A model generated the notes under the pieces. The model did no database searches. It was not told the origin of the DNA and saw only the letters and a list, made by a program, of their open reading frames with translations. A DNA stretch of 64,000 bases from Vagococcus_D sp963518325 (lineage in GTDB: Bacteria; Bacillota; Bacilli; Lactobacillales; Vagococcaceae): assembly GCF_963518325.1 (NCBI RefSeq), contig NZ_CAUQJB010000016.1:1-64000 (forward strand), read 5' to 3'. Shown piece by piece: positions 51,193-60,690 of the stretch (the first letter of the stretch is position 1; each line of letters begins with the position of its first letter). A program made the translations under genes and the position numbers.

Positions 51193-51915
51193 ATGCCCAA
51201 ACCTATTATTGGGATTGCAGCCAATCAACTGGCTGCTGGTTCAACTGAATTCCACGGGAATGCTGTTACTTACACCCCTCAAGGGTTTGTCTCTGCAACA
51301 GAAGCCGTCGGTGGGCTACCTTTACTGCTACCTATTACACACCCAGATAATGCTAAAGCCTACGTGTCGAGCATCGACAAACTTCTTTTAGCTGGTGGAC
51401 AAGATGTGGATCCGGTTCTTTACGGAGAAGAACCTCACCCCTTGCTTCAAGGAACAAACCCAGACCGCGATCTTTTCGAGCAGGCCTTAATTCAAGAAGC
51501 TCTCGCTCAGCACAAACCGATCTTCGCCGTTTGTCGTGGGATGCAAATCCTAAATGTCACTCTAGGCGGTAATCTCTACCAGGACTTATCTCTTTATTCC
51601 GATTGGAACGTTCGTCATGTTCAAGAGCCAACCTTGCCTAAACACCCAACCCACAGTATTTCTGTGGAAAAAGATAGTTTATTAGGGGATTTAGTCGGCG
51701 AAAGCTACCGCGTTAATAGCTACCACCACCAAGCCATTAAACGACTAGCTCCTTCACTTAAAACCAGTGCAATTAGTGCTGATCAAATTATCGAAGCAGT
51801 CGAATGGCACGATGACAGCCAACGAGTATTGGCTATCCAATGGCATCCCGAACTTAGTTTCCAGGCTCATCCCTCTGAACGGCAGCTCTTTGACTTTTTT
51901 GTCAATCAGTTATAA
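51193..51915 (+). CDS. Class I glutamine amidotransferase-like (C26) hydrolase
   Basis: 240 residues from the ATG at 51193 behind GGAGG; a start at 51160 would lie in the promoter. Peptidase C26 family: nucleophile Cys in FAVCRGMQILN (near 121), His in IQWHPEL (near 218) and the following Glu. Related to PuuD gamma-glutamyl-gamma-aminobutyrate hydrolase, though the natural substrate in Lactobacillales is usually unproven. Monocistronic. Confidence 0.9.
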   Translation: MPKPIIGIAANQLAAGSTEFHGNAVTYTPQGFVSATEAVGGLPLLLPITHPDNAKAYVSSIDKLLLAGGQDVDPVLYGEEPHPLLQGTNPDRDLFEQALIQEALAQHKPIFAVCRGMQILNVTLGGNLYQDLSLYSDWNVRHVQEPTLPKHPTHSISVEKDSLLGDLVGESYRVNSYHHQAIKRLAPSLKTSAISADQIIEAVEWHDDSQRVLAIQWHPELSFQAHPSERQLFDFFVNQL

Positions 51916-52009
51916 CACCATTCTTACGTCTGATTCTCAGGCGTTTTTTTGAATCCTCTTTCTGAGTGAGGTATACTGAGACTAACAACCTATTAGGAGG
52001 AGATTAAGC

Positions 52010-52693
52010 ATGAACGTATCTTGGCACGGACAATCTTGTGTAAAAATCGTCACGAATCAACAGCAAACTATTTTAATCGACCCACTTATCAGCGGTAACC
52101 CCTACAGTGACCTTGATGCAGAAACCGTTGCAGCGGATGTGATTATCTTAACTCACGCCCATAACGATCATGTGGGAGATACTGCTGCCATTGCCCACCG
52201 CACAGGCGCATTAATTATCGCTAACTTTGAACTGGCAGGTTATTTCGCCAAAAGAGATTATCAAACACACGGCATGCAGCCTGGTGGTCAATTTAGCTTT
52301 TACTTTGGCACCCTTAAGCTGACGCCAGCGATCCACAGTTCCAGCTATGAAGATGAACATGGTCAAGTCCATCCTTTAGGAATCGCAGCCGGTTTAATTC
52401 TAACTATTGACGATAAAGTTATTTACCATGCTGGTGACACCGCCTTGTTTACCGACATGACTCTCATCGGCCAGCAGCACGCCATCGACTTAGCCTTTTT
52501 ACCAATTGGAGACAATTTCACCATGGGGCCAGCTGATGCCGCCATTGCTGCCTCATGGCTAAAGGCTAAAAAAGTTGTGCCGGTCCACTACAATACCTTC
52601 CCAGTTATAGAACAAGATCCCCAAGACTTCTTTAAGCTATTGCCTGAGGAACAAGGATTACCTGTGGCGATTGGTGAAACCATCGATTTGTAA
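52010..52693 (+). CDS. UPF0173 metal-dependent hydrolase (YtkL-like)
   Basis: 227 residues, metallo-beta-lactamase fold. Ligands in THAHNDHVGD (near 46-55), HS in PAIHSSSY, D in HAGDTALF and H in VPVHYNTF. The family is widely conserved but its substrate is unknown. AGGAGG precedes the ATG. Followed by a hairpin at 52694. Confidence 0.93.
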   Translation: MNVSWHGQSCVKIVTNQQQTILIDPLISGNPYSDLDAETVAADVIILTHAHNDHVGDTAAIAHRTGALIIANFELAGYFAKRDYQTHGMQPGGQFSFYFGTLKLTPAIHSSSYEDEHGQVHPLGIAAGLILTIDDKVIYHAGDTALFTDMTLIGQQHAIDLAFLPIGDNFTMGPADAAIAASWLKAKKVVPVHYNTFPVIEQDPQDFFKLLPEEQGLPVAIGETIDL

Positions 52694-52725
52694 AAAGGCT
52701 GGGACCATGGTCTCAGCCTTTCAAT
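52692..52725 (+). terminator. Probable terminator of the UPF0173 gene
   Basis: AAAGGCTG and CAGCCTTT bracket GGACCATGGTCT, giving a long hairpin; the T tract after it is weak. The next 170 bp to 52895 show no gene. Confidence 0.6.
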
Positions 52726-52895
52726 GTTTTAACGACTATTGTGCGATAGGTGAGCGCCAGTGGACAAGGCCATGACATGGAGATAGGAGAGAGTTAAAGT
52801 CTCAAAACTCATGCAGTGCTTATCTTTGACGAGTCATCCTACGAGAAATAAAACGATTTAATGTTCCATCTTGTTAAAGTACTAGTTGAGGTGAG

Positions 52896-53801
52896 TTACT
52901 GAGAACTTAAACTATGTTCCACTTGAATTCTCTTGATTTCATCAAGAGAAAGGCTGAGCCCTTCACCTATCTGTTCAGGGGTTAGGCCAATTTTAGTAAA
53001 GTTAATAACTGATTCAACTTTCTCTTGGTAAGCCTTCTTAGAAGCCTCTATTAGACCTTCTTGTTTAGCATCGTATAGTTCAGCTTTTCTTTTCACTACG
53101 AACTCTTTCTGCCAACATTTCCTTCGCCTCCTTACTCCATTTACTTTCATCTAAAACCTGTTCATCTGCTTCTAGAATCACTTTGTCCGCATTTGAATCA
53201 ATTGTCACATTTGCCCAAAACTGAAACCAGTTCTTAACCGATTTTTCGATGTTAGCATTATTGTCAAATTTCTTTAGTTCTAAAAAGACATGGCGTTGTA
53301 GTTCTTTGCCATCAATATCTGTATAACGCATATCACTATGCTTGTCTTTGAAAGTAAAATCATATAATGGGTTACTGTCATCAAAGTGATTATATTCCAA
53401 GATGCTGACAGCGTAAATAGGTTTGACACCTCTGTATGCTGTGTGAGTATTCTTACTTTCTGCTCTTGTTCTTTCAAAGTCATCAATAACTTCTTTCGCA
53501 ACATAAGTCAATCACCGTTTCAACATTGAATGTTTCTGTGGGTTAACTTAAACTTCAACAATGACTTTTGTACCGTCCTCAAGTTTCACTAAAACATCTA
53601 CCTCGGTATTGAAAATTTGTTCACTAACATCATCTGTCGCCGTGTGAATTTGCTTCCCTTCGAGAATCTCCAGACTAGCGATTTATAAGTCTAAAACAGC
53701 TTGTAAAAAATACTTTGTGTAACGTTCATTTCTTAGGAATTTTCTGGCTAGTAAATCAGTTGGGGGTTTGAACTTTCTTCGTGGTGTATTCAAAAAAACA
53801 T
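52896..53801 (-). pseudogene. Decayed Rpn-family (PD-(D/E)XK) nuclease gene
   Basis: Minus-strand pieces in three frames make up one Rpn/PDDEXK transposase-like protein: an N-terminal part (NTPRRKFKPPTDLLARKF, then IFNTEVDVLVKLEDG) with in-frame stops near 53680 and 53545, a middle part 53511-53080 (TYVAKEVIDDFERTR...), and a C-terminal part 53150-52896 (GLTPEQIGEGLSL). At least two stop codons and two frameshifts, plus a probable length change in the T7 run after the ATG at 53801, disrupt it. The intact family promotes RecA-independent recombination and spreads horizontally. The DNA is more AT-rich than its neighbours, consistent with acquisition. Confidence 0.82.
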
Positions 53802-53866
53802 CACTTCCTTTAAAATGGCTAAGTCATCTGCCCAGGAGCTAACTAATAAACGAACTAGCAAAAACA

Positions 53867-53917
53867 CAAAAACCTCTCAATCTCTTCGTATTGAAGAGCT
53901 TGAGAGGTTTTTTTGAT
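53867..53917. terminator. Bidirectional terminator
   Basis: AAAACCTCTCAA and TTGAGAGGTTTT bracket an inner TCTTC/GAAGA hairpin; T7 to the right. On the minus strand it follows the aldo/keto reductase gene. Confidence 0.88.
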
Positions 53918-53950
53918 CAAAGCAGGTTTAGGCTCCACTTGGTTTCCCGC

Positions 53951-54796
53951 TTAAAACATTCTTTTTGTATCAAACTCATTAGGATTCGTGCCAAACCGCT
54001 CACCCGTATGCAATTCATCGATTGCTTTTTTATCGTCAGCTGTTAACTCAAAATCAAAAACGTCAGCATTTTGTTTAATACGTGATTCTGTCACGGACTT
54101 CGGAATCGTGATAATATCGTGTTCCAAATCCCAACGAATAATCAATTGAGCCGGTGTTTTATCGTATTTTTTACCCATAGCCACTAATCGCTCGTCCGTC
54201 AACAAGTTGCCCTGGCCCAGAGGCGACCACGCTTCAACGGCAATGCCATGTTCCTCACAAAAGCCTCTTAAAGGCAGTTGATTTAACAAGGGATGAAGTT
54301 CAATTTGATTGACCATTGGCATTATCTCAGCATCGGCCATCACATCACGTAAATGGTGTTCATGGAAATTGCAAACACCAATCGCCTTGACACGACCTTC
54401 TTTGTATAAGTGCTCTAACGCACGCCATGTCTCTTTGTATTTTCCAGCAACTGGCCAGTGAATCAAATACAAATCAACATAATCAAGTTGCAATTTTTTT
54501 AAACTCTCATCAAAAGCAGACAACGTTGTCTCATATCCCTGATCGTCATTCCAAACCTTGGTTGTCACAAAGATATCGTCTCGTTTCACGCCTGATTCCT
54601 TTAAGCCAATACCGACGCCACTTTCATTTTTATAAATTGCCGCCGTATCAATCGATTTGTACCCTGTCTCAATGGCCCATTTGACTGCATTGATAACTTC
54701 CTCATCATCTTTCGCCTTCCAAACTCCTAAACCTAAACGAGGCATTTCAACTCCATTGGCAAGTTTTTTTGTACTTGTTATATTCACAGCATCCAT
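53951..54796 (-). CDS. Aldo/keto reductase
   Basis: 281 residues, TIM-barrel NADPH-dependent reductase of the 2,5-diketo-gluconate reductase-like group. Catalytic tetrad Asp50, Tyr55, Lys80 and His113 is complete (DTAAIYKNE, TTKVW, LIHWP); the cofactor-phosphate segment IPKSVTESRIKQN is present. Substrate unknown. A GGAG and an AAAGG lie before the ATG. Divergent from add. Confidence 0.94.
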   Translation of the reverse strand: MDAVNITSTKKLANGVEMPRLGLGVWKAKDDEEVINAVKWAIETGYKSIDTAAIYKNESGVGIGLKESGVKRDDIFVTTKVWNDDQGYETTLSAFDESLKKLQLDYVDLYLIHWPVAGKYKETWRALEHLYKEGRVKAIGVCNFHEHHLRDVMADAEIMPMVNQIELHPLLNQLPLRGFCEEHGIAVEAWSPLGQGNLLTDERLVAMGKKYDKTPAQLIIRWDLEHDIITIPKSVTESRIKQNADVFDFELTADDKKAIDELHTGERFGTNPNEFDTKRMF

Positions 54797-54991
54797 TCCT
54801 TTCGTTATCTCCTTCTATTTTACACTTAAACTCAGAGAACTGCCAATCAAAGGGACTGTTTTTAGCTTTGCTAGCGGTGATTGTTCTCATAATTTTATCA
54901 TTCTTTTAACTTACACTAGCTTTATCAGAAAAAAACGTGTATCTTAATAGATAAACTTTTAAACCGCTCACACTTAACAAGGAGGACTTAC

Positions 54992-56008
54992 ATGAAAAGA
55001 GAAATAGTCAAAACCCTACCAAAAATCGAACTCCATTGTCACCTCGACGGCTCCGTCCGCCCTCATATTTTGGAACAACTAGCTCAGTCTCAAAACAAAC
55101 CAATATCAGCGACTGGCCCTGAGTTAGCTGCGAAACTAATCGCTCCAGAAGAATGCCAAAGTTTACTTGAATACCTGGAGCGATTTGACATCGTCTTACC
55201 TTATTTACAGACGACCGCTGCCTTGGAACTAGTGGCCTATGATTTAATTGCCCAAGTTGCTGAAGAAAATGTCACCTATATTGAAGTTCGCTTTGCCCCG
55301 ATGCTGTTTGTAAAAGGCGGACTGAGCATTTCAGAAATCGTAGATGCCATTTTAGCTGGTCTTAAACGGGGAGAAACAGACTTTGGCGTCAAGAGCAATG
55401 CCTTGCTTTGTGCGATGCGCCATCACTCCCCTGAACGCAACCAAGAGGTCATCGAGTGTGCCAAAGAATTTTTAAGCCGAGGTGTGGCTGGATTTGATTT
55501 AGCTGGTGACGAAGCCGGTTATCCGACCGACCTTTTTGCCGAACTGATCTCACTTGGAACCTCTCATCAGATTCCTGTGACCTTGCACGCAGGGGAATGC
55601 GGCTGTCCGCAGAATGTCGCTGAATCCATCAAATTAGGTGCCACTCGCATCGGTCATGGTATCGCCATTCAAAAAGACCCAACTGTTTTACAGTCCTGTC
55701 TCGATAATCAAACCCTAGTGGAAATGTGCCCAACTAGTAACTTTCAAACAAAAGCCGTCCTCAACTTGGCAGACTATCCCTTTAAAACCTTTTTGGATGC
55801 TGGGGTAAACTTGTGCATCAACACTGATAATCGGACCGTTTCAAACACTACCTTAACTGATGAGTACATGAAACTTCATCAATGGTACGGCATCAGCTAC
55901 GACACTATGGAAACCCTCAACCACAATGCTGTCGACGGTGCATTCATTAGCGACCAAGCAAAAAGAGACTTGCACAGACAACTGACAACCGACTATGCCA
56001 ATCTCTAA
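54992..56008 (+). CDS. add: Adenosine deaminase
   Basis: 338 residues. Zinc ligands His15 and His17 (ELHCHLDGS), His in TLHAGE near 197, Asp in NTDNRTVS near 278, and catalytic Glu in HAGE. Deaminates adenosine and deoxyadenosine to inosine forms in purine salvage. AAGGAGG precedes the ATG. Monocistronic with a terminator at 56026. Confidence 0.96.
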   Translation: MKREIVKTLPKIELHCHLDGSVRPHILEQLAQSQNKPISATGPELAAKLIAPEECQSLLEYLERFDIVLPYLQTTAALELVAYDLIAQVAEENVTYIEVRFAPMLFVKGGLSISEIVDAILAGLKRGETDFGVKSNALLCAMRHHSPERNQEVIECAKEFLSRGVAGFDLAGDEAGYPTDLFAELISLGTSHQIPVTLHAGECGCPQNVAESIKLGATRIGHGIAIQKDPTVLQSCLDNQTLVEMCPTSNFQTKAVLNLADYPFKTFLDAGVNLCINTDNRTVSNTTLTDEYMKLHQWYGISYDTMETLNHNAVDGAFISDQAKRDLHRQLTTDYANL

Positions 56009-56025
56009 TATCATCGAATCTCTTA

Positions 56026-56052
56026 AGCCCGACAGTTTTTCGGGCTTTTTTG
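56026..56052 (+). terminator. Terminator of add
   Basis: AGCCCGA and (T)CGGGCT around ACAGTTTT-type loop, followed by T6. Confidence 0.88.
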
Positions 56053-56091
56053 TTAATACAGCAATTAGGCAGATCCGTACCTAGTAGTCAA

Positions 56092-56122
56092 AAAAAGTGA
56101 GCCTCTCAGCTCACATTTTTTA
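56092..56122 (-). terminator. Terminator of the NatAB-like operon
   Basis: On the minus strand TGTGAGC/GCTCACT (plus-strand arms 56097-56102 and 56109-56114) are followed by a long T run. Confidence 0.85.
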
Positions 56123-56125
56123 TGA

Positions 56126-57391
56126 TTATCTTTTTTCACTTTTCATGATTGAGATTGATTTTTTTAACGCCTTCCATAAGCCGTCGTCGCTGTAAACCAA
56201 GGCCGTTGAACGGTACATGGAAGCTGACACTTTCAACAATACCAATGTTGAGACCACTAAAATTAATAATGAAATCATCACCCCAGCATCGGTTACCGTT
56301 CCACTAGCAATCCGTGATGGCATCGTGAAGGAGGAAAGAAAAGGAATATAGGAAGTCACTCGCATCATGATATGTTGCGGGTCACTCATGCCAAAAATCA
56401 TCGTCAGGAAAAAACCAATCATCGTTAAATACGTTACAGGCGCTACCGCTTTTCCAGCATCTTCGGATTTCGATACTAAAGAGCCACAAAAAGCGGATAA
56501 AATGGTATAGATTACCACACCTAGCAATAAATAAATTAAATTATAACCTAGAAGTGATTTAACGATTTCTTTAATGGAGACTACTTCCAAAACATCTTTT
56601 ACCATATCGGTATCTTTCATAAATAAAAAGGCACCTAAACCAATTCCAAAGTACACCACTACTTGCGTTAGTATCACCATAAAGATCCCCATGACCTTGC
56701 CATAGAAATGTTTCGCCGCTGACGTACTAGAAAGAATGATTTCCATAATCCGCGTCCCTTTTTCTGATGCTACTTCAGACGAGGTCACTTGCGAATACAT
56801 CAGAATAATCATGTACATGGCTAACCCAATAAAGATCGAACTAATCGTCATCACCATGCGATTAACCCCTTTATCTGTCATCTTCCCATCCTTAAATTCA
56901 ACCGTTTTAGTCGCCAAGGTAGCCGGTTGGCTAAGCTTTTGAATATCCTCACTTGATAACTGTAACGCTTGAGAGACAAATCCTACTTGAATTCCCGTCA
57001 GAATTTGCGTAATGCTCATCTCATCGGTTGTGCCTAAAGAGGTATTACCAAAATAGTCACCAGAAATCAGAGAACCTTCCTCATTCGTCTCTATCACCAA
57101 AAAGCCATCAATTTTTTCATCTTTTAACGCCTTTTCGGCCTCATCTTTCGTCTCAACCTTTTTGTCTACATCAAAATCAGTTTGCTTAATAAAGGCGTCG
57201 CGAATCCCTTCATTTTTAGATACTACGGCAATATTAGACGTCTTAGCAAAATTATTTCCTACTAGCCCCGCTAATAAACTGAACCCAACCATTAAAAATG
57301 GTGCTAAAATCATCACAATAAAGGTCATACTTTTAACATTACGCTTATAGGTTTCTAAAGCCACTACCCAAAATTTATTCACGACCTTCAC
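56126..57391 (-). CDS. ABC-2 type export permease (NatB-like)
   Basis: 421 residues. N-terminal membrane helix (about 22-45), a large extracytoplasmic domain (45-170), then five to six helices in the C-terminal half. The motif SEVASEKGTRIMEIILSSTSA is characteristic of NatB/YhaP Na+-efflux-type permeases. The start is a GTG at 57391 (another GTG nine bases later is possible). Overlaps the ATPase gene by 17 bp. Exports Na+ or an unknown compound. Confidence 0.91.
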   Translation of the reverse strand: MKVVNKFWVVALETYKRNVKSMTFIVMILAPFLMVGFSLLAGLVGNNFAKTSNIAVVSKNEGIRDAFIKQTDFDVDKKVETKDEAEKALKDEKIDGFLVIETNEEGSLISGDYFGNTSLGTTDEMSITQILTGIQVGFVSQALQLSSEDIQKLSQPATLATKTVEFKDGKMTDKGVNRMVMTISSIFIGLAMYMIILMYSQVTSSEVASEKGTRIMEIILSSTSAAKHFYGKVMGIFMVILTQVVVYFGIGLGAFLFMKDTDMVKDVLEVVSIKEIVKSLLGYNLIYLLLGVVIYTILSAFCGSLVSKSEDAGKAVAPVTYLTMIGFFLTMIFGMSDPQHIMMRVTSYIPFLSSFTMPSRIASGTVTDAGVMISLLILVVSTLVLLKVSASMYRSTALVYSDDGLWKALKKSISIMKSEKR

Positions 57392-58274
57392 CTACTTTCA
57401 TTTTGAAAATATCCTCAAGAGTTGGCGGCAGCTGATTAAAGACCGGCATATAACCAAATGTAACGGCTTGATCAAAAAGCTCACGCCCCACTTGTTCATC
57501 ACGTAGAGTCGCTTCAATGATGCCATCGCTGCGCAAATGAGACGTTAAAACACCCTCAGTTCCTTGAATCGCTTCTAATGATAGTTCAGATTCAATAAAT
57601 AATTTGGTTCGACCAAAACTTTGACGAATTTCATGAACTTCCCCATCCAAGACCATTTGACCATCTCGTAACATAATCAAATGATCACAAATTTTTTCCA
57701 CATTATCCATGTTGTGACTGGAAAAAATAACACAAGAACCCTTTTCTTTTAGCTCAATGATGCCGTCTTTCAACAACTCGGCATTAACAGGATCCAAGCC
57801 ACTAAAAGGCTCATCTAATATAATTAACTCTGGTTCATGAATTAAGGTTGAAATCAACTGAACTTTTTGCTGATTCCCTTTTGATAAGGCTTTGACTTTA
57901 TCCGTCTTTTTCCCTTTAACTTGAAACTTAGCCATCCATTCATCAATTTTAGGCGCAATTTCTTTTTTGGTTTTCCCCCGCAAACGAGCGAAATAGATTA
58001 ACTGCTCTTCAATACTAATCTTCGGATACAAGCCACGCTCTTCCGGTAAATACCCAATGACATTGTAATCTTTCTCGGTTAATTTACGTCCTTTCCATAA
58101 TACTTCTCCCTGATCTGCCGTTAGGAAATCTAAGATTAAACGGAACGTCGTGGTTTTACCGGCACCGTTCTGTCCGATTAAGCCTAATATTTTCCCTTCA
58201 GGAATTGTAAATGACACATGATCGACGGCTGTCATATCACCAAACGTCTTGACTAACTGTTTCACTTCTAGCAT
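57375..58274 (-). CDS. ABC exporter ATP-binding protein (NatA-like)
   Basis: 299 residues. Walker A GQNGAGKTT (near 34-42), signature LSKGNQQKVQLI, Walker B LIILDEPFSGLDPVN, switch His in FSSHNMDNVE; C-terminal DUF4162-like extension (about 215-299). LSKGNQQK rather than LSGGQ is normal for NatA/YhaQ. GGAGG precedes the ATG; an extended -10 (TGGTATCAT) lies near 58335 on the minus strand. Confidence 0.93.
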   Translation of the reverse strand: MLEVKQLVKTFGDMTAVDHVSFTIPEGKILGLIGQNGAGKTTTFRLILDFLTADQGEVLWKGRKLTEKDYNVIGYLPEERGLYPKISIEEQLIYFARLRGKTKKEIAPKIDEWMAKFQVKGKKTDKVKALSKGNQQKVQLISTLIHEPELIILDEPFSGLDPVNAELLKDGIIELKEKGSCVIFSSHNMDNVEKICDHLIMLRDGQMVLDGEVHEIRQSFGRTKLFIESELSLEAIQGTEGVLTSHLRSDGIIEATLRDEQVGRELFDQAVTFGYMPVFNQLPPTLEDIFKMKVGEGRE

Positions 58275-58472
58275 TCCTTAACCTCCATTTTTTTTATTAA
58301 ATCACTCCCCCGAGCAATCTCATAGTAAAATGATACCACATTCCCCAACAGAAAAAAACGGACCATCCTAAGATAATCCGCTCCACTGGCTCTATTAATC
58401 TCTACCTGATAGTCATTTATCAGACAGATCGTTATATTCTGACACTGATTCAATCACTACTTTATGGCAATT

Positions 58473-60254
58473 CTATCTAACAGGTTCCTTAAAATGTTCA
58501 AATACATTCAAGGCCACATTTTTAGGTAATCCAGAGGCTTCCAACTCTTCAATCGTCGCCCCTTGGATGTTTTTCAAAGACTTAAATTCTTTTAAGAGAT
58601 TTTTCTTGCGCTTAGGTCCTAAGCCATCAATTCCATCTAATTTAGACGCAAAGCTGTTTTTACTCCGTAATTGTCGATGGAAAGTAATGGCAAATCGGTG
58701 AACTTCATCTTGAATTCGCTGTAACAAGAAAAATTCCGGTGAGTTCCTTTTTAGGGGAATCACCTCTAAAGTTGGTCCGAATAACAATTCACTCGTTCGA
58801 TGTTTGTCATTTTTGGCTAAGCCCGCAACAGGAATATCCAATCCCAATTGATTTTCCAAGACATCTTTCGCAACATCCACTTGGCCTTTCCCACCATCAA
58901 TCACGATTAGATCAGGAAAAACCAAGCCATCCTTTAAGACACGGGAATAACGGCGATAAATGACCTCGCGCATCGAGGCGTAATCGTCCGGCCCTTTAAC
59001 CGTCTTAATCTTGTATTTTCGGTAGTCGTTTTTATGAGGTTTACCGTCAACAAATACCACCATAGCCGAAACAGGGTCAGTCCCCATAATATTCGAGTTA
59101 TCAAAGGCCTCAATCCGAATAGGCGTCGGAATGCCCATGGCTTCTCCCAATTTTTCAATTGCCCCAATAGTTCGTTCTTCTTTTCGTTCAATCAAATCGA
59201 ATTTTTCCATTAAAGAGACTTGGGCATTTTTACTGGCTAATTCCACTAATTTTTTCTTTTCACCTTTTTGGGGTTGGTAAACCTTAGCTTTAACTAGGGC
59301 TTCCACACTCACCTTGTCGATGTCTGCAGGAATAAAAATTTCTTTAGGCACAAAGTTTTGGTTTTCCAAATAAAACTGTCCAATAAAGGTCAAAAAATCT
59401 TCCCCTGCCTCATTGTAAAAAGGAAAAACGGACACATCTCGCTCGATGATTTTTCCTTGGCGGACAAAAAATACCTGAACACACATCCAACCTTTATCGA
59501 CAGCATAACCAAAGATATCTCGGTCCACAAAGTCTGTATTGGTCATTTTTTGACGGGTCATCACGGTTTCGATTGAACTGATTTGATCCCGATACTCTGC
59601 GGCTTTTTCAAACTCCATTTGTTCTGCCGCACTTAACATCTTTGTTTGCAAACTCTCTTGGATTTCTGTATAGCCTCCATTTAAGAAACGTTTGATTTCT
59701 TCTACCATCACCTGATAGACTTTCGGATCCACATCAAAAACACTTGGACACAAGCACTGACCTATGTGGTAATACAAACAAGGTTTCTTAGAAGACAAAC
59801 TACATTTTCTTAAAGGGTAAAGACGATCCAACAAGCGCTTTGTTTCATTAGCAGCTTTAACATCTGGATACGGACCAAAATAATTAGCCTTATCCTTTTT
59901 CACTTGGCGGGTAATGGTCAGTCGCGGGTATTTTTCGTTCGTTATTTTAATAAAGGGGTAGCTTTTATCATCTTTTAGCATGATATTATACTTAGGGTTA
60001 TTTTTTTGGATTAAGTTAATTTCTAAAAGCAAGGCTTCAATGTTCGACTCTGTGACAATGTATTCAAAATCGTCAATCTCACTGACCAGTCTTTCAGTCT
60101 TCGTATCATGACTACCTGTAAAATAAGAACGCACGCGATTTTTTAAGATCTTGGCTTTTCCCACGTAGATAATCGTCTTGTTTTTATCTTTCATTAAATA
60201 ACAGCCAGGCTGATCAGGCAGCAAGGCTAATTTACTTTTTATACGGTCATTCAC
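58473..60254 (-). CDS. uvrC: Excinuclease ABC subunit C
   Basis: 593 residues from a GTG at 60254 behind AAAAGGAA. GIY-YIG nuclease at the N-terminus (PGCYLMKD...TIIYVGKAK), a Cys-rich segment (CSLSSKKPCLYYHIGQCLCP), UVR domain near 200-235, RNase H-like 5' nuclease domain (about 375-530) and C-terminal helix-hairpin-helix motifs. Makes both incisions in nucleotide excision repair. No uvrA/B nearby. Confidence 0.96.
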   Translation of the reverse strand: MNDRIKSKLALLPDQPGCYLMKDKNKTIIYVGKAKILKNRVRSYFTGSHDTKTERLVSEIDDFEYIVTESNIEALLLEINLIQKNNPKYNIMLKDDKSYPFIKITNEKYPRLTITRQVKKDKANYFGPYPDVKAANETKRLLDRLYPLRKCSLSSKKPCLYYHIGQCLCPSVFDVDPKVYQVMVEEIKRFLNGGYTEIQESLQTKMLSAAEQMEFEKAAEYRDQISSIETVMTRQKMTNTDFVDRDIFGYAVDKGWMCVQVFFVRQGKIIERDVSVFPFYNEAGEDFLTFIGQFYLENQNFVPKEIFIPADIDKVSVEALVKAKVYQPQKGEKKKLVELASKNAQVSLMEKFDLIERKEERTIGAIEKLGEAMGIPTPIRIEAFDNSNIMGTDPVSAMVVFVDGKPHKNDYRKYKIKTVKGPDDYASMREVIYRRYSRVLKDGLVFPDLIVIDGGKGQVDVAKDVLENQLGLDIPVAGLAKNDKHRTSELLFGPTLEVIPLKRNSPEFFLLQRIQDEVHRFAITFHRQLRSKNSFASKLDGIDGLGPKRKKNLLKEFKSLKNIQGATIEELEASGLPKNVALNVFEHFKEPVR

Positions 60255-60381
60255 GGCTGATCATTCCTTTTACTTACCACCTCATACAAGTGGCTATTTG
60301 ACAAACTTCTTCACTATTAGTATATCACTAACTCAAGGAAAAGTTGACCAATCAGACTTTTTTGTCAGAAGAGCTTCACGA

Positions 60382-60461
60382 ATCGCTGCCGTTGTTCTTA
60401 TTGCTTTACTACGTTGTCCTTTATTTCTAAGCGGTAAACCACTAAGAATAACGGCTGCAAT
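60382..60461. repeat. Large imperfect inverted repeat in a 436-bp gene-free region
   Basis: Arms 60382-60409 and 60434-60461 are complementary at 23 of 28 positions around a 24-nt loop. Around it, 60255-60616 has no supported gene: a 74-codon plus-strand frame at 60298-60522 lacks a binding site, and GCAAGTTTACTTGC near 60505 is a short palindrome. It could be a miniature-element remnant, an RNA hairpin or relic DNA. Confidence 0.6.
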
Positions 60462-60615
60462 TAGAGACAAGGGTCATCTATGCGCAGCGGAGAGCCATAC
60501 TTTTGCAAGTTTACTTGCGTAGTGTTCAAGACAACAAAATTTATGTAGTGATTGATGAGCTACGCTTAACGCCGACTACGATATAGAGAAAGCTAGATAC
60601 TTTCCTATAACGTCA

Positions 60616-60652
60616 CAAAAACAGCCAGGAACTTCTTCCTAGCTGTTTTTCC
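60616..60652. terminator. Terminator of the coiled-coil gene (bidirectional)
   Basis: AAAACAGCcaGGAA and TTCCtaGCTGTTTTT form a stem flanked by A and T runs; 39 bp after the minus-strand stop. Confidence 0.8.
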
Positions 60653-60690
60653 CCCATATCATGTCGCAAATCCGCATTTTCTTTTAGTTG

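Noticed and set aside
52694..52895. Small gene between the UPF0173 gene and the Rpn pseudogene
   Set aside because: No frame with start and binding site; only a hairpin at its left end.
58268..58453. 61-codon minus-strand frame before natA
   Set aside because: It covers the likely promoter of the ABC exporter, lacks a binding site and has no recognisable features.
60298..60522. 74-codon plus-strand frame
   Set aside because: Crosses the large inverted repeat, has no binding site and an unnatural composition.
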